DNA of 64,000 nucleotides, from positions 1,858,001 through 1,922,000 of the forward strand of contig NZ_CP102931.1 in assembly GCF_024734665.1 (NCBI RefSeq). Direction: 5' to 3'. Numbering within the stretch: the stretch's first letter is position 1; each line of letters starts with the position of its first letter. The notes beneath the pieces are model-generated. The model saw nothing but the letters and a program-made list of their open reading frames with translations. It did not search any database and was not told the origin of the DNA. This document shows positions 55,842 through 64,000 of this stretch, piece by piece. Made by a program: the position numbers and the translations under genes. Source of the stretch: Variovorax paradoxus (GTDB taxonomy: Bacteria > Pseudomonadota > Gammaproteobacteria > Burkholderiales > Burkholderiaceae_C).

Positions 55842-56417
55842 TTACTTCGGCGCGCTGACCGTGACCAGCGCCGGGCGCAGCACGCGGTCGTTGATGGTGT
55901 AGCCCTTCTGCAGCACGCTCACCACGGTGTTCGGCTCCTGGTCGGCGGCGGGCACCACCGAGATGGCCTGGTGCTGGTGCGGGTCGAACTTGGTGCCGGG
56001 CGCGGGGGCCACTTCGATCACCTTGTTGCGTTCGAGTGCGCTCTTGAGCTGGCGCAGGGTGGCTTCGGCGCCTTCGCGGATCTGCTCAGGGGTGGCGTCC
56101 TTGATGGCCAGGCCGGCTTCGAGGCTGTCGGTCACCGGCAGCAGGCTCTCGGCAAAGGCCTCGACGGCGAACTTGCGGGCCTTGGTGATCTCGTCGTCGG
56201 CGCGACGACGGGCGTTCTGCACATCGGCCTGGGCGCGCAGGTACTGGTCGGCAAGTTCGGCATTCTTGGTCTGCAGGGCGGCGAGTTCGCCTTGTGCCAC
56301 GGCCAGGGCGTCGAGCGCCTCGGCTTCATTGGCGGCGTGCGCAGCCTCCAGTTCTTCGGGGCTTGGCTCGCCTTGCAGCATTTGAGAATTCTGTGCGGAT
56401 TGTTGCGGGTCAGACAT
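55842..56417 (-). CDS. grpE: Nucleotide exchange factor GrpE
   Basis: 191 residues. An acidic, coiled-coil N-terminal half ([17 protein letters not shown], then [23 protein letters not shown]) and a C-terminal beta domain ending in [13 protein letters not shown], the hallmark of GrpE. The dimer releases ADP from DnaK and acts as a thermosensor. Transcription most likely begins at the near-consensus sigma-32 promoter at 56463-56490. First of the grpE-dnaK-dnaJ series, 118 bases before dnaK. Confidence 0.96.
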   Translation of the reverse strand: MSDPQQSAQNSQMLQGEPSPEELEAAHAANEAEALDALAVAQGELAALQTKNAELADQYLRAQADVQNARRRADDEITKARKFAVEAFAESLLPVTDSLEAGLAIKDATPEQIREGAEATLRQLKSALERNKVIEVAPAPGTKFDPHQHQAISVVPAADQEPNTVVSVLQKGYTINDRVLRPALVTVSAPK

Positions 56418-56462
56418 TTTTCAAAGAACCGGCATGTGCCGGAAAACAAACGTTAGCCAGCC

Positions 56463-56490
56463 ACATGGGGCTGGCCCAAAGCATTTCAAG
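56463..56490 (-). promoter_or_regulatory. Sigma-32 (heat-shock) promoter for grpE-dnaK-dnaJ
   Basis: On the minus strand the -35 CTTGAAA (56484-56490) and -10 CCCCATGT (56463-56470) match the sigma-32 consensus exactly, with a 13-base spacer. It lies about 46 bases upstream of the grpE ATG, as expected for a heat-shock operon. Confidence 0.8.
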
Positions 56491-56498
56491 CGAAAAAA

Positions 56499-56517
56499 CG
56501 CGGCCAAAAGGGCCGCG
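56499..56517 (-). terminator. Intrinsic terminator (second of two) after the FKBP gene
   Basis: Minus-strand CGCGGCC...GGCCGCG stem with a CTTTT-type loop followed by six T residues, just upstream of the grpE heat-shock promoter. It insulates grpE from the upstream FKBP transcript. Confidence 0.7.
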
Positions 56518-56528
56518 GAGGCATGAAA

Positions 56529-56548
56529 AAGGCCCGGAATCGGGCCTT
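56529..56548 (-). terminator. Intrinsic terminator (first of two) after the FKBP gene
   Basis: Minus-strand AAGGCCCG, loop ATTC, CGGGCCTT followed by a T-run, 20 bases after the FKBP stop codon. A classical rho-independent terminator. Confidence 0.8.
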
Positions 56549-56568
56549 GGAGCCGCCGGCTCGAATGC

Positions 56569-56919
56569 TCAGTGTGCGTCCAGGAGTTCGACGTCGAACT
56601 TCAGGGTGGCGTTCGGCGGGATCACGCCGCCGGCGCCGCGAGCGCCATAGCCCAGCGATGCGGGAATGATCAGCGTGCGCTTGCCGCCGATCTTCATGCC
56701 GGCCACGCCTTCGTCCCAGCCCTTGATGACCTGGCCCGCGCCCAGCGAGAACGCGAACGGGTCGTTGCGGTCGCGGCTCGAATCGAACTTGGCGCCTTGC
56801 ACGCCGTCGTTGTAGAGCCAGCCGGTGTAGTGCACGTGCACGTGCTGGCCGGCCTTGGCTTCGGCGCCGGTGCCGACTTCGGTGTCTTCGTATTGCAGGC
56901 CGGAGGGAGTGGTAGGCAT
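56569..56919 (-). CDS. FKBP-type peptidyl-prolyl cis-trans isomerase
   Basis: 116 residues, a minimal single FKBP domain: VHVHYTGWL, FDSSRDRNDPFAFSLGAGQVIKGWDEG in parts, and YGARGAGGVIPPNATLKFDVELL. Aromatic pocket residues typical of active FKBPs are present (Tyr29-like, Phe, Trp in KGWDE, Tyr in GYGA). No signal peptide, so cytosolic. It catalyses proline isomerisation in folding, beside the grpE-dnaK-dnaJ block but behind its own terminators. Preceded by the HTH gene (84-base gap). Confidence 0.93.
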   Translation of the reverse strand: MPTTPSGLQYEDTEVGTGAEAKAGQHVHVHYTGWLYNDGVQGAKFDSSRDRNDPFAFSLGAGQVIKGWDEGVAGMKIGGKRTLIIPASLGYGARGAGGVIPPNATLKFDVELLDAH

Positions 56920-57003
56920 GAGAAACGCTCCTTGCGTCGATGTGAGATCAGTGGATCGAAGGCGCGGAGTTTACCGATGCCGGGAAGGCCGGCCTGTGGT
57001 CCG

Positions 57004-57435
57004 TCAGCTCTGGCTGGTGTCGTCGGAGGGGGGCGCGGGTGTGGACGCAGGCGCTGCCACTGGGGCCGAAGCGGGCGCGACCGCTGGAGAAACCGCCGCG
57101 GCGGGCGGTGCGACCGCTGCGGGTGCCGCCGCTTTCTTGAGTTGTCCCAGTTGCCATTTACCGGCAAAGGCCTGCAGGTCGGAAAGGCGCTTGAGCAGGT
57201 CTTGCCCGCTGAGCGTGAGGCTGTAGCCGTCGCTGCCGTGGCCGACGATGCCGGCCTCGCGCAGTTCCTTGATGCGGGTGTTGAGCGTGTTGGGAGTGAT
57301 GCTGCCCACGCTGTCCTGAAGCAGCCGGAAGGTCTGCGCATGGCCGTCGCGCAGGGCCCAGAGCACGCGCAGTGCGTAGCGGGCTTCGAGCAGGGCGAGC
57401 AACTGGCTGACGGCTGCGTTTTCCTTGGTACTCAT
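57004..57435 (-). CDS. HxlR-like winged-helix protein with Ala/Pro-rich tail
   Basis: 143 residues from the ATG at 57435, with GAGGAG 9 bases upstream; two ATGs just upstream overlap that ribosome-binding site. Residues 1-90 form an HxlR/PadR-like winged helix (ITPNTLNTRIKELREAGIV). The C-terminal 50 residues are Ala/Pro/Val repeats (VAPPAAAVSPAVAPASA), a flexible tail. The cysteine usual in redox-sensing HxlR proteins is absent. Target genes unknown; it lies between psd and the FKBP gene on the same strand. Confidence 0.8.
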   Translation of the reverse strand: MSTKENAAVSQLLALLEARYALRVLWALRDGHAQTFRLLQDSVGSITPNTLNTRIKELREAGIVGHGSDGYSLTLSGQDLLKRLSDLQAFAGKWQLGQLKKAAAPAAVAPPAAAVSPAVAPASAPVAAPASTPAPPSDDTSQS

Positions 57436-57571
57436 CGACATCATCTCCTCGAAGCGTTCTTGTGGTTGGTATGAACCGTCTCGTTGGCCGGCGACTATAG
57501 CGCAATCGAGGAGGATGCTACTAGTTTTATAGCTGTCAGGGCATGCTGCATGCGGGTTGTGAGACAAACAC

Positions 57572-58459
57572 TCACAAATTGGTGTAGTTGGCCATGGCTT
57601 CGCCCAGGCGGATCGCGCGCGTGGGCGACCAGTCCTGGTTGAAGGCCAGCGCGGGCGCCGGGAACAGCATGACGACCGTCGACCCGAGCAAGAAACGGCC
57701 CATCTCGTCGCCCTTGCGGATGTCGATCTGCTGGTCGGTGTAGTGCCACTCGCGCAGTTCGCCCACGCGCGGCGGATTGACCACGCCGTGCCACACGGTG
57801 GCCATGCTGCCGACGATGGTGGCGCCCACCAGCACCAGCACGAAGGGCCCGTGCGCCGATTCGAAGACGCACACCACTCGCTCGTTGCGCGCGAACAGGC
57901 CGGGCACGCCGCGCGCCGTGGTGGGGTTCACCGAGAACAGGTCGCCCGGCACATGGATCATGCGCACCAGCCGCCCGTCGCAAGGCATGTGGATGCGGTG
58001 GTAGTCCTTGGGGCTCAGGTACAGCGTGGCGAAGCTGCCGTGCGCGAACTTCGCGGCCAGCGCTGCGTCGCCGCCGACCAGTGCGGTGGTTGTGTAGTTG
58101 TGGCCCTTGGCCTGGAAGATCTGGTCGCCCTGGATCGCGCCGAACTGGCTGATCGCGCCGTCCACGGGGCAGACCAGGTCGGCCTGCGCGAGCGGCCGCG
58201 CACCGGGCTTGAGTGCGCGGGTGAAGAACTGGTTGAAGCTCTTGTAGTGCTGGATGTCCGACTCCAGCGCCTCGCCCATGTCCACGCCGTACTTGGCCAC
58301 GAAGCGCCGGATGATCCACGTCGTCACGGCGCCCCGTTCCTTGCCCGCAACCCAGCCGGCGAAATTGGTCAGTGCCTGCTTGGGGAACAGGTATTGGGGC
58401 AGTACGGCAGAGCGGTCGGACACGTGGGGAAGGCCTGGAATGCGGAATCGGAGGGGCAT
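57572..58459 (-). CDS. psd: Phosphatidylserine decarboxylase
   Basis: 295 residues. The self-cleavage LGST motif (in RFLLGSTVVMLF) generates the pyruvoyl prosthetic group; HMPCDGRL and VNPTTARGV segments also match the family, as does the start LPHVSDRSAVLPQYLFPKQ. It decarboxylates phosphatidylserine to phosphatidylethanolamine at the inner membrane. The HTH gene follows on the same strand after 136 bases. Confidence 0.95.
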   Translation of the reverse strand: MPLRFRIPGLPHVSDRSAVLPQYLFPKQALTNFAGWVAGKERGAVTTWIIRRFVAKYGVDMGEALESDIQHYKSFNQFFTRALKPGARPLAQADLVCPVDGAISQFGAIQGDQIFQAKGHNYTTTALVGGDAALAAKFAHGSFATLYLSPKDYHRIHMPCDGRLVRMIHVPGDLFSVNPTTARGVPGLFARNERVVCVFESAHGPFVLVLVGATIVGSMATVWHGVVNPPRVGELREWHYTDQQIDIRKGDEMGRFLLGSTVVMLFPAPALAFNQDWSPTRAIRLGEAMANYTNL

Positions 58460-58527
58460 TCTATAAAGCGCTTCCCCCCCGGCGCGTAGGAAGCTTCCCT
58501 TGGTTCTCCCGGCCCGCAGTCAGTCGG

Positions 58528-59523
58528 TCAATCCGCCTTGATCCCCGCCGCCTTGATCACCTGCGCCCACTTCTCCACTTCGGCCTTCTGGAACGCCGCG
58601 ATCTGCGTGGTGCTCAGGTCGGTCGGCTCCATGCCGAAGCCCTTGAGCTTGTCCTGCATCTCGGGCGTTGCGAGGATCTTGCGGATCTCGGTGTGCAGCC
58701 GGTCGACGACCGGTGCAGGCGTGCCCGCGGGCACGAAGATCGCCTGCCACGACACCACCTCGAAGTCTTGCAGGCCCGGCACGCCCGACTCGGCCACCGT
58801 CGGCACGTCGGGCATCGAGGCCAGGCGCTTCGACGATGTGACGGCGATCGCGCGCAGCTTGCCGCTCTGGATGTGCGGGCCCGCGACCACCGTGGTGTCG
58901 AACATCATGTCGACCTGTCCGCCGATCACGTCCTGGATCGCCGGGCCGCTGCCCTTGTACGGAATGTGCGTGAACTTCACGCCCGACTTGAAGGCCAGCA
59001 GTTCCAGCGCCAGATGCTGCGAGGTGCCCGTGCCGGCCGAGGCCGACGAGAGCCCGCCCGTCTTGGCCTTGCTCGCGGCCATCACATCCTTCAAGGTTTT
59101 GTACGGGCTCGCCTGATTCACCACCAGCACCACCGGATTGGTGCCGATCAGCGTGACCGGCGCGAACGACTTCTGCGGGTCGTAACCGATCTTCGGATAC
59201 AGGCTCACGTTGATCGCGTGCGAGCTGATGGTGCCGCCGATCAGCGTGAAGCCATCGGGCGCCGCGCGCGCGCCGACTTCGGAGCCAACGCTGCCGCCGG
59301 CCCCGCCCTTGTTGTCGATGATTACGCTCGTGCCCAGCACGGTGCCGAGCTTCTGCCCGATCAGCCGGCCCAGCACGTCGGTGGTGCCGCCCGCGGGAAA
59401 GGGCACGAGATAGGTGATGGCCTTGCCCGTCGGCCAGTTGTTGCTGCTCTGCGCGAAGGCCACCGGAAGACCGGCGGCGAGCGAAGAGGCGAGGGCGGTG
59501 CGAATGAGTGTGCGGCGTTGCAT
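58528..59523 (-). CDS. Bug/TctC-type periplasmic solute receptor (sugar-acid operon, distal)
   Basis: 331 residues: signal peptide (about 1-26, LPVAFAQS) and Bug fold with YLVPFPAGGTTD pocket signature and a conserved NKGGAGGSVGSEV loop. It is the last gene of the run galactarate dehydratase, SDR, Bug, lactonase, Bug, so the ligand is probably a sugar acid or its lactone. No TctA/TctB partner in the window. Start ATG has AGGAGA-type ribosome-binding site before it. Confidence 0.9.
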   Translation of the reverse strand: MQRRTLIRTALASSLAAGLPVAFAQSSNNWPTGKAITYLVPFPAGGTTDVLGRLIGQKLGTVLGTSVIIDNKGGAGGSVGSEVGARAAPDGFTLIGGTISSHAINVSLYPKIGYDPQKSFAPVTLIGTNPVVLVVNQASPYKTLKDVMAASKAKTGGLSSASAGTGTSQHLALELLAFKSGVKFTHIPYKGSGPAIQDVIGGQVDMMFDTTVVAGPHIQSGKLRAIAVTSSKRLASMPDVPTVAESGVPGLQDFEVVSWQAIFVPAGTPAPVVDRLHTEIRKILATPEMQDKLKGFGMEPTDLSTTQIAAFQKAEVEKWAQVIKAAGIKAD

Positions 59524-59559
59524 GCGAAGGTCTCCTATTGATATGTGGTGCGGCGCCCG

Positions 59560-60627
59560 TCAGGGCATGTCGACGATCTCGATCCAGTTCGGGTTCTTGC
59601 CCACGTCCAGGTGCTGGGGCTTGCCCAGCGCGCCGGTGGCGGCGTCGATGGTGTAGAGCGAGATGCCGTTCGACTCCTGCCCCGCGGCGATCAGGTAGCG
59701 CCCGGTGGCATCGATGGCGAAGCCGCGCGGCGTTTTCTCGGTCGAGGTCTGTCCGAGAGGCTGCAACTGCCCCGTGGCGGCATCGACCTTGAATGTCGAC
59801 AGCGTGCTCGTCGTGCGCTCCGACGCGTACAGGTAGCGCCCATCGGGCGTCAGGTGCAGGTCGGCGGCCCAGGGCTTGCCGGTGAAGCCGGCTGGCAGCG
59901 TGGTCGTGCTCTGTTCGAGCTTGAGCGTGCCGCGCGCGGCATCCCACGCGAACACGTGCAGCGCCGCGTCGAGCTCGTCCAGCAGATAGACGTGGCGCTG
60001 CGCCTTGTCCCAAACAAAGTGGCGCGGGCCCGCCTTCGCTGCGGTGGTGGTCAGCGGCGGATCATTGGGCGACAGCAATCCCTTCTCCGCATCGAAGCGC
60101 CAGCTCGACACGTTGTCGCCGCCGAGGCTTGTCGCGAGCACGAAGCGGTTGCTCGCGTCCGCATGGATCGCGTGCGCGTTGGGCCCGGTCTGGATCAGCT
60201 GATGGATAGGGCCCACCGCGCCGTCCTTGCCGATGGCGTTGACCGTGATCTTGCCGCCCTGGTACGAGGCCGCGAAGAGCCACTTGCCGCTCGCGTCCAG
60301 GTCGATGTTGGCCATGCTGTCGGCCAGCGGCGCTTCGCCAAGCTTCTGCAGCTTGCCGGTGGCGCCGTCGATCGACAACGCCGTCACGCGAAACGGCTGC
60401 GAGCGCAGCGCGGCATACAGCACGCGCTTGTCGCGGCTCACCACCATCGGCATCACCGTGCCGCCGACGTTCAGCGTCTGCACCGGCTTGAGCGCGCCCT
60501 GGGCCCGGTCGAGTTCGAGCACCGAGATTTCCTGGCTGTCGGCGTTCGACACATAGACCCAGGTCGCGGCCGAGGCCGGGCCGATGGCGGCCAGCCACAG
60601 CAGCGATGCGATGGTTGTTTTTTTCAT
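59560..60627 (-). CDS. Exported lactonase-family beta-propeller protein
   Basis: 355 residues with a signal peptide (about 1-21, GPASAATW cleavage) and seven-bladed propeller repeats of the 6-phosphogluconolactonase/lactonase type (YVSNADSQEISVLELD, PDGRYLYASER, DATGRYLIAAG). Periplasmic location argues for hydrolysis of an extracellular sugar lactone rather than 6-phosphogluconolactone. It lies between two Bug receptors in the sugar-acid operon, 36 bases before the distal one. Catalysis is by family analogy only. Confidence 0.87.
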   Translation of the reverse strand: MKKTTIASLLWLAAIGPASAATWVYVSNADSQEISVLELDRAQGALKPVQTLNVGGTVMPMVVSRDKRVLYAALRSQPFRVTALSIDGATGKLQKLGEAPLADSMANIDLDASGKWLFAASYQGGKITVNAIGKDGAVGPIHQLIQTGPNAHAIHADASNRFVLATSLGGDNVSSWRFDAEKGLLSPNDPPLTTTAAKAGPRHFVWDKAQRHVYLLDELDAALHVFAWDAARGTLKLEQSTTTLPAGFTGKPWAADLHLTPDGRYLYASERTTSTLSTFKVDAATGQLQPLGQTSTEKTPRGFAIDATGRYLIAAGQESNGISLYTIDAATGALGKPQHLDVGKNPNWIEIVDMP

Positions 60628-60638
60628 GGCTGTGCGGC

Positions 60639-61616
60639 TCAGGGTTTGATGTTGAGCTTGGTGATGAGCTGCTTGAAGTACACGTTGTCCTTGGCCAGCG
60701 TTTCCTTGAATACCGCACCGTCCGTGTAGACATAGCCGAGGTTCTGCTTGTCCATCACTTCGTGCATCAGCGGCTCGGCGGCGGTCTTGGCGGTGATCTC
60801 GCGCAGCTTCGCCATCACTTCGGGCGGCGTGTTCTTCGGCGCGCCGAGGCCGCGCCAGGTGCCGATCGAGAGGTCGATGCCGCGCTCCTTGGCGGTGGGC
60901 ACTTTCTCGAAGCCCTTCACGCGCTTGTCGGCCATCACCATCAGCACCTTGAGCTTGCCGCCCTGCACGTGCGTCGTCACTTCAGCGGGGCTCACCGCCA
61001 CGGCCTCGATGTGGCCGCCAAGCAGCGCAAGCACCGCGGGTGCGGCGCCCTGGAACGGGATGTGGCCGAACTTGGTGCCGGTCTTGTCTTCCAGTGCCGC
61101 GGCGGCAAGGTGCCAGATCGAGCCGTTGCCCGAGTTGCCCACGCGCACGCTCTCTGGCGACTTCTTCGCGGCGGCGAGGAATTCCTCGATGGTGTTCCAT
61201 GGCGCATCGGCCTTCACCGTGATCGCGGCCGGGTCGGCGTTGAGCTGTGCGATGGGCTGGAAGTCGTCGTAGTTGAACTTGGCCAGGCCCAGGTGCGGCA
61301 GCGTCAGCAGCTCGACCGTGAGCACCGCGAGCTTGTAGCCGTCGGGCTTGGCGTTGATCACTTCCGTCCAGCCGATGGCGCCGCCCGCGCCGGGGCGGTT
61401 GACGATCACGATGCTCTGCGAGATGTGCTTGCGGCTCGCCTCGGCGAACGCACGCGCCAGGCCATCGGTGCCGCCGCCGGGCTGGTAGGGCACCAGCAGT
61501 TCGATAGTGCGGTTCGGAAAATCGGCCTGCGCCGCGGCTGGCGTGGCCAGCCCGAGCGAGAGCGCGGCTGTGGCCGAGAGGGCGGCGATGCCGCGAAGAA
61601 GTTGGCTTCTCTTCAT
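60639..61616 (-). CDS. Bug/TctC-type periplasmic solute receptor (sugar-acid operon, proximal)
   Basis: 325 residues from the ATG at 61616: signal peptide (about 1-30, ATPAAAQA) and Bug fold with LLVPYQPGGGTDG pocket signature and NRPGAGGAIGWTEV loop. It differs clearly from the second receptor in this operon, so the two may bind different ligands. Followed by the exported lactonase (11-base gap) and preceded by an SDR gene (80-base gap). A sugar-acid ligand is inferred from context. Confidence 0.9.
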   Translation of the reverse strand: MKRSQLLRGIAALSATAALSLGLATPAAAQADFPNRTIELLVPYQPGGGTDGLARAFAEASRKHISQSIVIVNRPGAGGAIGWTEVINAKPDGYKLAVLTVELLTLPHLGLAKFNYDDFQPIAQLNADPAAITVKADAPWNTIEEFLAAAKKSPESVRVGNSGNGSIWHLAAAALEDKTGTKFGHIPFQGAAPAVLALLGGHIEAVAVSPAEVTTHVQGGKLKVLMVMADKRVKGFEKVPTAKERGIDLSIGTWRGLGAPKNTPPEVMAKLREITAKTAAEPLMHEVMDKQNLGYVYTDGAVFKETLAKDNVYFKQLITKLNIKP

Positions 61617-61696
61617 GATGTCTTTGTCTCCGTTGTTGATCTGATCCTTCAGCCCCGGGGTGTTTCCTCTGTGGGCTTCCTCACTGTCCTCGCACG

Positions 61697-62461
61697 TCAG
61701 GGCATGTACTGGCCTCCGTTCACCTCGATCACCTGCCCGGTGACGTAGCTCGAGAGCTGCTCCGAGGCGAGATAGAGGAAAGCGCCCACACATTCCTCGG
61801 GCTCGCCGATGCGGCCCATCGGAATGCTGGCGCGGAAGTTCTCCAGCATCGCGGGCGTCGAAAAGCGGTCCTGGAACGGCGTCTGAATGACGCCCGGTGC
61901 CACCGCGTTCACGCGGATGTGGTCGCCCACCAGTTCCTTCGCGAGCCCGTGTGTCGCCGTGCTCACGAAGCCCTTCGAGCCCGCGTACAGATACGCGGCC
62001 GGCCCGCCGCCGGTGCGCGCAGCAACCGAGGTCACGTTGATGATGTTGCCGCCGCCCTGCGAGCGCATCAGTGGAACCACCTCGCGGCAGAACGCGAGCA
62101 CCGAGCGCGCATTGATGTGCATCACCTCGTCGAACAGCGCATCGTCGAACTCGGCGATGGGCACGCGCTTGACCAGGCTGCCAGCGTTGTTCACCAGCAC
62201 GTCGATGCGGCCACCGAACTGTGCCGCGGCCTGCTTCACGCACTCGCGGATCGCGGCCGTGTCGCGCACGTCGGCCTTCAGCGCGAAGGCCGTGCCGCCG
62301 GCTGCGCGGATGGTGTCGACCACCCGGTTCGCCGCATCGGCCGAGCTGTTGTAGTGCACCGCCACGCGCATGCCGCGTGCGGCGAATGCGATGGCCACCG
62401 CGGCACCGATGCCGGTGCTGGCACCGGTGACGAGCGCGGTCTTGTCCTTGAGGTCTTCCAT
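61697..62461 (-). CDS. Short-chain dehydrogenase/reductase
   Basis: 254 residues, classical SDR: TGASTGIGAAVA cofactor loop (residues 14-25), NNAG near residue 90, catalytic Ser and YAGSK (Tyr-x-x-x-Lys), and C-terminal VTGQVIEVNGGQYMP typical of FabG/glucose dehydrogenase-like enzymes. Arg/His after the cofactor strand (AVHYNSS) slightly favours NADP. In this operon it probably oxidises or reduces a sugar-acid intermediate. It follows galactarate dehydratase by 34 bases. Confidence 0.9.
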   Translation of the reverse strand: MEDLKDKTALVTGASTGIGAAVAIAFAARGMRVAVHYNSSADAANRVVDTIRAAGGTAFALKADVRDTAAIRECVKQAAAQFGGRIDVLVNNAGSLVKRVPIAEFDDALFDEVMHINARSVLAFCREVVPLMRSQGGGNIINVTSVAARTGGGPAAYLYAGSKGFVSTATHGLAKELVGDHIRVNAVAPGVIQTPFQDRFSTPAMLENFRASIPMGRIGEPEECVGAFLYLASEQLSSYVTGQVIEVNGGQYMP

Positions 62462-62495
62462 GTCGTCGCTCCGTGTCTGAAGGGAATGAAAAGAG

Positions 62496-64000
62496 TCAGG
62501 TGACCGGGGCCGGGTTGAACAGCACCAGCGCGTTGTGCAGCTTCCAGTGCTCGGCCCAGGTTTTCTTGCGGCCGCTGGCCACGTCGAGCATCAGGTGGAA
62601 CATCTCCCAGCCGATGTCCTCGATGGTGGCGTCGCCATCGGCGATGCGGCCCGCGTTCACGTCCATCAGGTCGTGCCAGCGGCGTGCGAGGTCGCTGCGC
62701 GTCGCGACCTTGATCACCGGCACTTCGGCCAGCCCGTAGGGCGTGCCGCGGCCGGTGGTGAACACATGCAGGTTGATGCCGGCCGCCAGCTGCAGCGTGC
62801 CGCAGATGAAGTCGCTGGCCGGCGTGGCGGCGTAGATCAGGCCCTTCTGCATTGCCTTCTCGCCGGGTGCGAGCACGCCGGTGATTGGGGTCGAGCCCGA
62901 CTTGACGATCGAGCCCATCGCCTTCTCGACGATGTTCGACAGCCCGCCTTTTTTGTTGCCCGGCGTGGTGTTGGCGCTGCGATCGACGAGGCCCTTCTGC
63001 AGGTAGGCGTCGTACCAGGCCATCTCGCGGATCATGGCCTCGGCCACCTCGGGCGTGGATGCGCGCGAGGTGAGCTGGTCGATGCCGTCGCGCACCTCGG
63101 TCACTTCCGAGAACATCACTGTGGCGCCCGCGCGCACCAGCAGGTCGGTGCAGAAGCCCACGGCGGGATTGGCGGTGACGCCCGAGAAGGCGTCGCTGCC
63201 GCCGCACTGCACGCCCACCACCAGTTCGCTGGCGGGCACGGTTTCGCGCCTGCGCTTGTTGAGCCGCGCGAGGTGTTCCTCGGCCTGCCGCATGACCGAA
63301 TCGATCATCGACATGAAGCCGACGTGCTCGTCGTCCTGCAGGCAGACCACGTCGAGTTCCGCGTCACCTTCCTCGCCTTCGATTTCGCCGCGCTTGTCGA
63401 CGATGGGAATGCTCCCCGGCGGCAGCAGCCGCTCGGGCTGCAGCTTCTCGCAGCCCAGGCTCACGACCATCACCTCGCCGCCGAAGTTCGGATTGAGGCT
63501 GATGTTGCGCAGCGTGCGGATCGGCACGATGGCATCGGGCGCATCGATGGCCACGCCGCAGCCGTAGGTGTGCGCCAGCGCCACCACGTCGTCGACGTTC
63601 GGGTACTTGGGCAGCAGCTCGGCCTTGATGCGCTGCACCGCGAAGTCGGTCACGCCGGCCACGCACTGCACCGTCTGCGTGATGGCCAGGATGTTGCGCG
63701 AACCCACCGAGCCGTCGGCGTTGCGGTAGCCCTCGAAGGTGTAGCCCTCCAGCGGCGGCAGGACAGGGGGCTTGACCGTGGCGATGGGCAGGCCGTCGAG
63801 CTCGGGCGCGGTCGGCATGCGCATCACGCGCTCGTGCACCCAGCTGCCGCGCGGCAGCGCCTTCAGTGCGTAGCCGATCACCACGTCGTAGCGGCGGATG
63901 GCGTCGCCTTCGGCCAGGTGGACCAGCGCGACCTTGTGGCCTTGCGGGACGTTGTCCACCAGCCGAAGGCCGTCGGCGAACTCCGCGCCGGCCTTCAGCC
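62496..64000 (-). CDS. garD: Galactarate/altronate dehydratase family protein (5' end outside window)
   Basis: About 501 codons are visible; the frame stays open to the right edge, so a short N-terminal piece is missing. The visible N-terminus ([16 protein letters not shown], then YDVVIGYAL) is the SAF domain; the core has TYGCGVAI and CGGSDAFSG motifs as in GarD. GarD dehydrates galactarate to 5-keto-4-deoxy-glucarate with iron. It heads the operon with SDR, two Bug receptors and an exported lactonase. Altronate dehydratase (UxaA) is the alternative; length and TYGCG favour GarD. Confidence 0.85.
   Translation of the reverse strand, partial: LKAGAEFADGLRLVDNVPQGHKVALVHLAEGDAIRRYDVVIGYALKALPRGSWVHERVMRMPTAPELDGLPIATVKPPVLPPLEGYTFEGYRNADGSVGSRNILAITQTVQCVAGVTDFAVQRIKAELLPKYPNVDDVVALAHTYGCGVAIDAPDAIVPIRTLRNISLNPNFGGEVMVVSLGCEKLQPERLLPPGSIPIVDKRGEIEGEEGDAELDVVCLQDDEHVGFMSMIDSVMRQAEEHLARLNKRRRETVPASELVVGVQCGGSDAFSGVTANPAVGFCTDLLVRAGATVMFSEVTEVRDGIDQLTSRASTPEVAEAMIREMAWYDAYLQKGLVDRSANTTPGNKKGGLSNIVEKAMGSIVKSGSTPITGVLAPGEKAMQKGLIYAATPASDFICGTLQLAAGINLHVFTTGRGTPYGLAEVPVIKVATRSDLARRWHDLMDVNAGRIADGDATIEDIGWEMFHLMLDVASGRKKTWAEHWKLHNALVLFNPAPVT

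Overview
The window is a 64 kb chromosomal stretch of a high-GC betaproteobacterium, most probably Comamonadaceae and most like Variovorax. This rests on gene content: four Bug/TctC-type periplasmic receptors, many LysR regulators, an intracellular PHA depolymerase, glutathione-linked formaldehyde oxidation and a grpE-dnaK-dnaJ block. The genus is inference. I see no rRNA, tRNA, insertion sequence, prophage or CRISPR array. Genes are packed with many 4-bp start/stop overlaps.

Layout, left to right. 0-4.2 kb: NAD(P)-binding protein, then a LysR regulator divergent from an M20 peptidase plus Bug receptor. 4.2-6.9 kb: metY with an alpha/beta hydrolase, and a CBS protein. 6.9-11.2 kb: adenosine deaminase, Bug receptor and exported nucleoside hydrolase in one operon, divergent from LysR. 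11.2-13.1 kb: PHA depolymerase (phaZ) and a GST. 13.1-17.3 kb: a six-gene cluster of mostly uncharacterised families headed by a GbsR/MarR-type regulator, with a repeated operator-like element. 17.4 kb: radical SAM gene behind a perfect LexA box. 19.3-23.8 kb: two closely related LysR genes flanking a small-GTPase/roadblock cassette. 23.8-29.8 kb: RND efflux operon. 29.9-33.5 kb: gluconokinase and 6-phosphogluconate dehydrogenase with MarR, thioesterase and GNAT genes. 33.7-37.4 kb: AraC regulator and arsRBCH. 37.5-43.2 kb: hydrolases, DEDD exonuclease, TfoX-N protein, VOC, GNAT and the frmA/fghA formaldehyde pathway. 43.2-46.5 kb: an oxygenase split into a Rieske protein and a cluster-less catalytic protein, with GST and divergent LysR. 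46.5-51.8 kb: aroQ and the prkA-yeaH-spoVR module. 52.5-57.4 kb: dnaJ, dnaK, grpE, FKBP and an HTH protein. 57.5-64 kb: phosphatidylserine decarboxylase, then a sugar-acid operon (two Bug receptors, exported lactonase, SDR, galactarate dehydratase) that runs off the right edge.

Most noteworthy: the split Rieske oxygenase next to formaldehyde-detoxification genes, which suggests a demethylase; the GTPase/roadblock cassette held between duplicated LysR genes; the SOS box before the radical SAM gene; and the GbsR-headed cluster of unknowns. Functions beyond family level are inference.
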